Positions 57,507-62,111 of a stretch of 62,111 bases of DNA are shown here, piece after piece; the stretch's first letter is position 1; every line of letters starts with the position of its first letter. Position numbers and translations under genes: made by a program. Under the pieces are notes generated by a model. It saw only the letters and a program-made list of their open reading frames with translations. It did no database searches and was not told the DNA's origin. This DNA comes from Pseudarthrobacter albicanus (GTDB taxonomy: Bacteria > Actinomycetota > Actinomycetes > Actinomycetales > Micrococcaceae). The stretch is from positions 1 to 62,111 of the forward strand of contig NZ_JAGPOT010000033.1 of the NCBI RefSeq assembly GCF_018224015.1. The letters run 5' to 3'.

Positions 57507-58673
57507 GTGGAAACCATCAACAGCCGGCTCATCAGCTGGGCGTCCATCCTGGACGACAAGACGCGGGCGCAGGCCGTGGCCACGTCCCAACTGCCTTTCA
57601 TCTACCCGCACCTGGCCCTGATGCCGGACGCGCACCTCGGCATCGGCGCCACGGTGGGATCCGTCATCCCTACGCTGGGCGCCATCATCCCCGCGGCGGT
57701 GGGCGTGGACATCGGCTGCGGAATGATCGCCGTCCGCACCCAGTACTCCGTGAAGGACCTGCCCGGGGACCGCAAACGGCTGCGCGAGGCCATCGAGCGG
57801 GCCATCCCTCTCTCTGCCGGCCACAACAACCGTAAAATCACGCCCACCGCCGAACCCCGGCTCGCCGAGCTCAGGAAGCTGGCGGCCCAGGCCGGGTTTA
57901 ACCCGGCCCAGTACCTGGCGAAGTGGGAGCTGCAGCTGGGTTCCCTGGGCTCGGGCAACCATTTCATCGAGGTGTGTGCGGATGAGGGCAATGCGGTCTG
58001 GCTGTTCCTGCATTCCGGCTCCCGCGGCGTGGGCAACAAGATCGCGCAGCGGCACATTGATGAGGCCCGGAGCGCGGTCCTGCGCCGGCGCGTCGTCCTG
58101 CCGGACCGCGACCTGGCCTTCCTGGCGGAAGGAACACCTGAATTTGCCCGCTACATCCGGGAACTCCGCTGGGCCCAGCACTTCGCACTGCTGAACCGCG
58201 AGGAGATGATGGACCGGGTGGTCCGGCAGTTTGAATCCTGGATCGGCGGCTCCGTCGCGGAAACGCAAAGGATCAACTGCCATCACAACTTCATCGCCCG
58301 GGAACAGCATTACGGCAAGTCCGTCTGGGTCTCGCGCAAGGGCGCCATCAAGGCCGAGGCCGGCGACCTGGGGCTCATTCCCGGCTCCATGGGCACGGCG
58401 TCCTATGTGGTCGTCGGGCTGGGGAACCCGGTGTCCCTGAACTCCTCCCCGCACGGCGCGGGGCGGCAGTACTCCCGGACGGCCGCGCGGAAGACCTTCA
58501 CGCTCGCCGAGCTGAAGACGGCCATGCAGGGCATTGAATTCCGTGCCAGCGAGGCCTTCATCGACGAGATCCCGGCCGCGTACAAACCCATCGACCGGGT
58601 GATGCGGGACGCCGCGGACCTCGTCGCGATACAGCACAAGCTCAGGCAGCTCGTCAACGTCAAAGGTGACTGA
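57507..58673 (+). CDS. rtcB: RtcB-family RNA ligase
   Basis: A 388-residue RtcB protein, a GTP- and Mn-dependent ligase joining RNA 2',3'-cyclic phosphate to 5'-OH ends. Metal ligands are seen in VGVDIGCGMIA, LGSGNHFIEV and FLHSGSRGVGNKI. The guanylated-histidine region is NSSPHGAGRQYSRTAA, and NCHHNFIAREQHYG is also typical. GTG 57507 follows GGGAGGGG. It lacks the archease partner nearby. Placement between two sulfur operons appears to be chance. Confidence 0.9.
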   Translation: METINSRLISWASILDDKTRAQAVATSQLPFIYPHLALMPDAHLGIGATVGSVIPTLGAIIPAAVGVDIGCGMIAVRTQYSVKDLPGDRKRLREAIERAIPLSAGHNNRKITPTAEPRLAELRKLAAQAGFNPAQYLAKWELQLGSLGSGNHFIEVCADEGNAVWLFLHSGSRGVGNKIAQRHIDEARSAVLRRRVVLPDRDLAFLAEGTPEFARYIRELRWAQHFALLNREEMMDRVVRQFESWIGGSVAETQRINCHHNFIAREQHYGKSVWVSRKGAIKAEAGDLGLIPGSMGTASYVVVGLGNPVSLNSSPHGAGRQYSRTAARKTFTLAELKTAMQGIEFRASEAFIDEIPAAYKPIDRVMRDAADLVAIQHKLRQLVNVKGD

Positions 58674-58747
58674 AAGGCTCAAAAGTCCGAATATCGCGCC
58701 CGCATGTGACGTTGCATGAACTCGCGTGACCCCGGGTTTCCGGACCA

Positions 58748-58784
58748 TTGAACCTTGTTTATGACACTCCCTATGGTGAATCCA
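58748..58784 (+). promoter_or_regulatory. Promoter of the sulfonate-transport operon, start at the leader ATG
   Basis: TTGAAC (58748-58753) and TATGGT (58772-58777) are 18 bp apart. The seventh base after the -10 is the A of ATG 58784, so the transcript would start with the leader peptide's start codon. Confidence 0.55.
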
Positions 58785-58852
58785 TGACAACCACCGAACG
58801 CCTCTCCGGGCGCTTCCGCCGGAACTTCCGGGGGCGATGTCGCCGGAGCTGA
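58784..58852 (+). CDS. Candidate 22-aa leader peptide upstream of the sulfonate transporter
   Basis: The frame encodes 22 residues: MTTTERLSGRF, then a basic end containing RGRCRRS with one cysteine at codon 19. It begins at the predicted +1 with no ribosome binding site, so it would be translated leaderless. Its last 16 bases overlap ATG 58837 of the next gene in another frame. Leaderless cysteine-containing leader peptides upstream of sulfur genes are known as attenuators in mycobacteria; here this role is inference. Confidence 0.5.
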   Translation: MTTTERLSGRFRRNFRGRCRRS

Positions 58853-60090
58853 ACAACCGCCCGGCCAACCCGTCTTCCCAGAACAGGACTTCGCACATGT
58901 CATCCACCCCCGAAAACCCCAGCCCCGGCGCCTCCGCCGGAAACCAGCCGGGCACCACGCCGGGCACCACCCGCATCGTCGCCGGTGAGTCCGGCAAGCC
59001 GAAGCGCAAGCGCACGCTCGAGATTTCCCTGGCCGCAGGGCTCGTCCTGCTGATCGGCGCCGGCGCCGCCGTGGCGTCCAGCGTGTCCCGCAACAATGAG
59101 GCCGCCGCGGCTCCCCCCGCGGCCGCTGCAGACGCCAACCCGGCCGCCGAACTCAGGCTCGGCTACTTCGGCAACATCACACACGCCCCGGCCCTCGTCG
59201 GCGTCAGCAAGGGCCTCATCGCCAAGGACCTCGGCGGGACCAAACTCAGCACCCAGGTCTTCAACGCCGGCCCCGCCGCGATCGAGGCCCTCAACGCCGG
59301 CGCCATCGACGCCACCTACATCGGCCCCAACCCGGCCATCAACTCCTACGTCAAGAGCGCGGGCGAATCGGTCAGCATCATCGCCGGCGCGGCGTCCGGC
59401 GGAGCGCAGCTGGTGGTCCAGCCCGGAATCAACTCCGCGGCGGACCTGAAAGGCAAGACGCTGGCGTCGCCGCAGCTCGGCGGCACGCAGGACGTCGCCC
59501 TCCGCGCCTGGCTCGGCAAGCAGGGCTACAAGACCTCCACGGACGGCAGCGGCGATGTCGCCATCAACCCCTCCGAGAACGCCCAGACCCTGAAGCTGTT
59601 CCAGGACGGAAAGCTCGACGGCGCGTGGCTGCCGGAGCCCTGGGCCTCCCGCCTGGTGCTCCAGGCCGGCGCCAAGGTCCTCGTGGACGAGAAGGACCTG
59701 TGGGACAAGGGCGAGTTCATCACCACCGTCCTGATCGTCAACAAGAAGTTCGCGGCCGAGCACCCGGCCACGGTGAAGGCGCTGCTGAAGGGCCACGTCG
59801 AATCCGTGGACTGGCTCAACGCCGCCCCCGCCGCCGAGAAGGCCGGCGTCCTGAACGCCGCACTCAAGGAATCGGCCGGGGCCGCCCTGCCGGCCGACGT
59901 CATCGACCGGTCGCTGAAGAACATTGTCTTCACCGTTGACCCGCTCGCCGGAACGTACAAGAAGCTGCTCCAGGACGGCGTCGACGCCGGCACCACCAAG
60001 CAGGCCGACATCACCGGCATCTTCGACCTCACGGCGCTCAACGCCGTCACCGGCAAGAAGACCTCCGCGCAGGGGCTCGGCAAGGACTAA
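58837..60090 (+). CDS. ssuA: Substrate-binding protein of a sulfonate/taurine-type ABC transporter
   Basis: A 417-residue protein (or 397 if started at ATG 58897) of the SsuA/NrtA/TauA type. It has a cytoplasmic ~45-residue Pro/Gly/Lys-rich N-terminus, one anchor segment (LEISLAAGLVLLIGAGAAVASSV) and then LRLGYFGNITHAPALVGVSKG, AIEALNAGAIDATYIGPNPAINSY and WLPEPWASRL, the usual ligand-binding pattern. It has no lipobox cysteine, so it would be held by an uncleaved anchor or released. ATG 58837 follows GGGGG and overlaps the leader peptide. Sulfonate specificity is suggested by the gene order and the sulfur neighbours. Confidence 0.8.
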   Translation: MSPELNNRPANPSSQNRTSHMSSTPENPSPGASAGNQPGTTPGTTRIVAGESGKPKRKRTLEISLAAGLVLLIGAGAAVASSVSRNNEAAAAPPAAAADANPAAELRLGYFGNITHAPALVGVSKGLIAKDLGGTKLSTQVFNAGPAAIEALNAGAIDATYIGPNPAINSYVKSAGESVSIIAGAASGGAQLVVQPGINSAADLKGKTLASPQLGGTQDVALRAWLGKQGYKTSTDGSGDVAINPSENAQTLKLFQDGKLDGAWLPEPWASRLVLQAGAKVLVDEKDLWDKGEFITTVLIVNKKFAAEHPATVKALLKGHVESVDWLNAAPAAEKAGVLNAALKESAGAALPADVIDRSLKNIVFTVDPLAGTYKKLLQDGVDAGTTKQADITGIFDLTALNAVTGKKTSAQGLGKD

Positions 60091-60134
60091 TCAGTCCCCA
60101 TCACCGGCCCCGCGACAAAAGTTAGGACGTGACC

Positions 60135-60860
60135 ATGCCAGTCGTACTGGAACACCTGGGCAAGCGCTTCGGCGACGGCGCCCCGGTGCTGGACGACGTC
60201 AACGCCACCATCGGGCAGGGCGAATTCGTCGCCCTGCTCGGTGCGTCCGGCTGCGGCAAGTCCACCCTGCTGAACATCATGGCGGGACTGGAGGCCCCGA
60301 CGTCGGGCGCCCTGGAAGTGCCCAGCGACGGCGCCGCCTTCATGTTCCAGGACGCGGCCCTCTTCCCCTGGCTGACCGCGCGGGAGAACATCGAGCTGGC
60401 CCTGAAGCTGCGCGGCGTCTCGAAGGACGGGCGCCGGATCAAGGCGGACGAGCTGCTGGAGCTGGTGCACCTGGGCGGGGCGGGGGACAAGCGCCCGCAC
60501 GAGCTCTCCGGCGGGATGCGCCAGCGCGTGGCCCTGGCCCGCTCCCTGGCGCAGGACCGGCAGCTGCTGCTCATGGACGAGCCGTTCGCCGCCCTCGATG
60601 CGATCACGCGTGACCTGCTGCACGACGAGCTGGAGCGGATCTGGAAGGAAACCGGGCGCACCATCGTCTTTGTCACCCACAACGTCCGCGAAGCCGTCCG
60701 GCTGGGCCAGCGCGTGCTGCTGCTCTCCTCCCGGCCCGGCCGCGTGGTGCAGGAGTGGAACGTCAGCGAGGAGCACCGCACCGATGCCGGGCTCGCCGGC
60801 CAGCTGACCGGCATCATCACCGCCCGGCTACGCGAGGAGATCCGCCGCCATGCCCAGTAA
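60135..60860 (+). CDS. ssuB: ABC transporter ATPase (SsuB/TauB type)
   Basis: A 241-residue ABC ATPase: Walker A LLGASGCGKSTLL, Q-loop FMFQDAALFPWLTA, signature LSGGMRQRVALARSL, Walker B LLLMDEPFAALDAITR and H-loop FVTHNVREAVRLG. FPWLTA and EPFAALD are typical of the nitrate/sulfonate/taurine class. ATG 60135 is chosen at proper distance from TTAGGA; GTG 60129 is an alternative. Its 3' end overlaps the permease gene by 11 bp. Confidence 0.88.
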   Translation: MPVVLEHLGKRFGDGAPVLDDVNATIGQGEFVALLGASGCGKSTLLNIMAGLEAPTSGALEVPSDGAAFMFQDAALFPWLTARENIELALKLRGVSKDGRRIKADELLELVHLGGAGDKRPHELSGGMRQRVALARSLAQDRQLLLMDEPFAALDAITRDLLHDELERIWKETGRTIVFVTHNVREAVRLGQRVLLLSSRPGRVVQEWNVSEEHRTDAGLAGQLTGIITARLREEIRRHAQ

Positions 60861-61824
60861 GCAAACTCCGGTGGTCGAGCCTGTCGAGACCCCGATTTCG
60901 ACAGGCTCAATCACCGGTCAGCCCGAATCACGCAAAGTCCACGCGGCCCTGACCCGGTCCTCCACCGGGACCGAGGACCTGCGCCAGCTCGAGGCCGGAC
61001 TGGATTCGCTCCAGTCCGACGCCGTCCGCAAGTCCCGGATCGACTGGAGCCGGATCCTGCTGCCGGTCGCCGCGCTGGCCGTCCTGCTGATCGTCTGGCA
61101 GGTGTATGTGTCCCTCGGGATCAAACGGCGCGACCTTGTGCCCGGCCCGCTGGATGTCCTCGGCCAGCTCGGAACGCTCTGGGGCGAAGGGAAAACCCAG
61201 GAAGCCGTCTGGACCTCGCTGCAGCGCGGCGTCGTCGGCTTCCTGATCAGCGTGGCCATCGCGACACCCGTCGGGCTGCTGCTGGCCCAGGTCGCGCCGC
61301 TGCGGCGGGCCTTCGGGCCGCTGATCTCCGGGTTGCAGGTGCTGCCGTCCGTGGCCTGGGTGCCGGCGGCCATCATCTGGTTCGGCCTGACCGACGGCAC
61401 CGTGTATTTCGTGGTGTTCATGGGCGCGATCCCCTCCATCATCAACGGCCTGATTTCCGGCGTGGACCAGATCCCGCCGCAGTACCGCAGCGTCGGCAAG
61501 GTCCTCGGCGCGTCGCGGCTGCAGCTGGCGTTGCAGATCATCCTTCCCGCCGCCCTCCCCGGCTACCTGGGCGGCCTCAAGCAGGGCTGGGCCTTCTCCT
61601 GGCGCTCGCTCATGGCCGCGGAAATCATCGCGGTCGGCGGGTCCATCGGCTTCGGCCTCGGCTCGCTCCTGGACCAGGGCCGGGTGCTCTCCGACATGAC
61701 CACCGTGATGGCAGCCATCCTGCTGATCCTCGCGGTCGGCATCCTGATCGAGCTGCTGGTCTTCGCCCCGATCGAAAAGCGCCTGCTCCGGCGCCGCGGC
61801 CTCCTGGCCGGCAGCACCCGGTAA
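60850..61824 (+). CDS. ssuC: ABC transporter permease (SsuC/TauC type)
   Basis: A 324-residue permease with about six spans and the EAA loop GKVLGASRLQLALQIILPAALPGYLGGLKQG, plus the late FGLGSLLDQGRVLSDM segment of the nitrate/sulfonate class. The first ~75 residues are an extra hydrophilic extension. Part of it (EPVETPISTGSITG) is encoded by a 50-bp palindromic element also found in cysH. ATG 60850 overlaps the end of ssuB. Confidence 0.87.
   Translation: MPSKQTPVVEPVETPISTGSITGQPESRKVHAALTRSSTGTEDLRQLEAGLDSLQSDAVRKSRIDWSRILLPVAALAVLLIVWQVYVSLGIKRRDLVPGPLDVLGQLGTLWGEGKTQEAVWTSLQRGVVGFLISVAIATPVGLLLAQVAPLRRAFGPLISGLQVLPSVAWVPAAIIWFGLTDGTVYFVVFMGAIPSIINGLISGVDQIPPQYRSVGKVLGASRLQLALQIILPAALPGYLGGLKQGWAFSWRSLMAAEIIAVGGSIGFGLGSLLDQGRVLSDMTTVMAAILLILAVGILIELLVFAPIEKRLLRRRGLLAGSTR
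60868..60917. repeat. 50-bp palindromic element inside the ssuC reading frame
   Basis: Arm CCGGTGGTCGAGCCTGTCGA (from 60868) pairs with the arm ending TCAATCACCGG at 60917. It matches the reverse complement of 54142-54191 at about 48 of 50 positions. In this orientation it encodes PVVEPVETPISTGSITG. Confidence 0.92.
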
Positions 61825-61875
61825 GCAGGCACCTCCAGCCTCCCCGGCACCCCTTCTACCCCGACTATCTATCCC

Positions 61876-61936
61876 AACGCGGGGTCACTTACGGCCCATA
61901 ATCCTCAGGACTATGGGCCGTAAGTGACCCCGCGTT
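61876..61936. terminator. Perfect 25-bp-arm hairpin (family E) after the sulfonate operon
   Basis: AACGCGGGGTCACTTACGGC, continuing to 61900, is perfectly complementary to 61912-61936 with an 11-nt loop, and is followed by GCTTTTA. It is a strong candidate terminator for the ssu operon. Confidence 0.85.
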
Positions 61937-62033
61937 GCTTTTAACGGGTCCTTGTCCGGCCACTGCCACCGGCCTACACTCACGCCTGTAGGCCGTTGTG
62001 CGGCCGATCCAGCCCAATTCTGAGGAGACAGCC

Positions 62034-62111
62034 GTGGCACCAAAATACGGAGTGCTGGCACTGGTCGAGGCCAAGCCCGGGAAGGAACAGGAGGTCTGGG
62101 ACTTCCTCGAC
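62034..62111 (+). CDS. Start of an antibiotic-biosynthesis-monooxygenase-like (ABM) protein, cut by the window edge
   Basis: GTG 62034 follows GAGGAG at good distance. The visible 26 residues (MAPKYGVLALVEAKPGKEQE...) match the first strand and helix of small dimeric ABM/quinol monooxygenase proteins, where a VxAKPGKE turn is typical. The rest lies outside the window, so the call is tentative. Confidence 0.5.
   Translation, partial: MAPKYGVLALVEAKPGKEQEVWDFLD

Noticed and set aside
47994..60127. CAAAAGTTAGG occurs before both the polyprenyl synthase start (48013) and the ssuB start (60135)
   Set aside because: Both can be explained by ribosome-binding sequence in a similar context; two short matches are not enough for a regulatory claim.
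1..62111. tRNA, rRNA and known riboswitch genes
   Set aside because: I saw no tRNA-like cloverleaf, rRNA segment or riboswitch core while reading both strands; a covariance-model scan was not possible.

Overview
The window is high-GC DNA with dense, short-spaced genes, several 4-bp ATGA/GTGA start-stop overlaps and apparent leaderless promoters. It carries menaquinone (not ubiquinone) genes, an ANTAR regulator, an assimilatory APS-reductase sulfate operon and a PhoX gene. This fits a chromosomal segment of an actinobacterium, most likely Micrococcaceae (Arthrobacter/Pseudarthrobacter type). All assignments come from reading the sequence and from family knowledge; no database search was run.

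Layout. (1) 1-6.0 kb is a scarred accessory region: a transposase-like gene end, a small gene split by a 462-bp element with perfect 27-bp inverted ends and a 5-bp target duplication, two lower-GC exopolysaccharide genes (polymerase/ligase and Wzz-BY-kinase) on the minus strand, and an IS5-family element. (2) 6.1-10.6 kb is an Lrp/AsnC regulator divergent from a three-gene 2-oxoacid dehydrogenase operon (E1 alpha, E1 beta, E2). (3) 10.6-16.1 kb is an insertion-prone stretch: an HNH protein, two acyltransferase-3 genes, a complete IS605-type tnpA/tnpB element, and two decayed fragments of the E2 gene. (4) 16.2-25.5 kb holds a metallo-beta-lactamase-fold hydrolase, a small membrane protein, a MinD/ParA-like ATPase with a GAF-ANTAR protein, a glycosyltransferase, an MFS exporter, an aminotransferase, a PAP2 phosphatase, and a small HTH/Clp-N pair with an operator-promoter. 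(5) 25.6-50.2 kb mixes housekeeping genes (menC, argS, menD, menF, menG, menJ, polyprenyl diphosphate synthase) with a TasA-like/SipW-like pair, a MarR regulator, phoX, a polar amino-acid ABC transporter, and a GntR-MHS transporter-idonate dehydrogenase cluster. (6) 50.3-62.1 kb holds an SMI1-like protein, a TRIC-type channel, the sulfur block cbiX-like/sir/cysH/cysD/cysN, rtcB, and a sulfonate-type ABC operon (ssuABC-like) behind a possible leader peptide.

How genes work together. MenF, MenD and MenC make and aromatise the naphthoquinone precursor, the polyprenyl synthase makes the side chain, MenG methylates it and MenJ reduces a side-chain double bond. CysD/CysN activate sulfate, CysH reduces APS and Sir reduces sulfite; the chelatase likely supplies siroheme for Sir, and the Ssu-like transporter brings in organic sulfur.

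Most notable observations: a SipW-like signal peptidase fused to a LamG-like domain through an internal signal-peptide-like segment whose A-S-[YF]-S-A site matches that of its TasA-like neighbour; a 50-bp palindromic element present in frame inside both cysH and ssuC in opposite orientations; a mini-transposon whose in silico removal restores a reading frame; two E2-gene fragments downstream of the intact gene; and at least five families of long intergenic hairpins.
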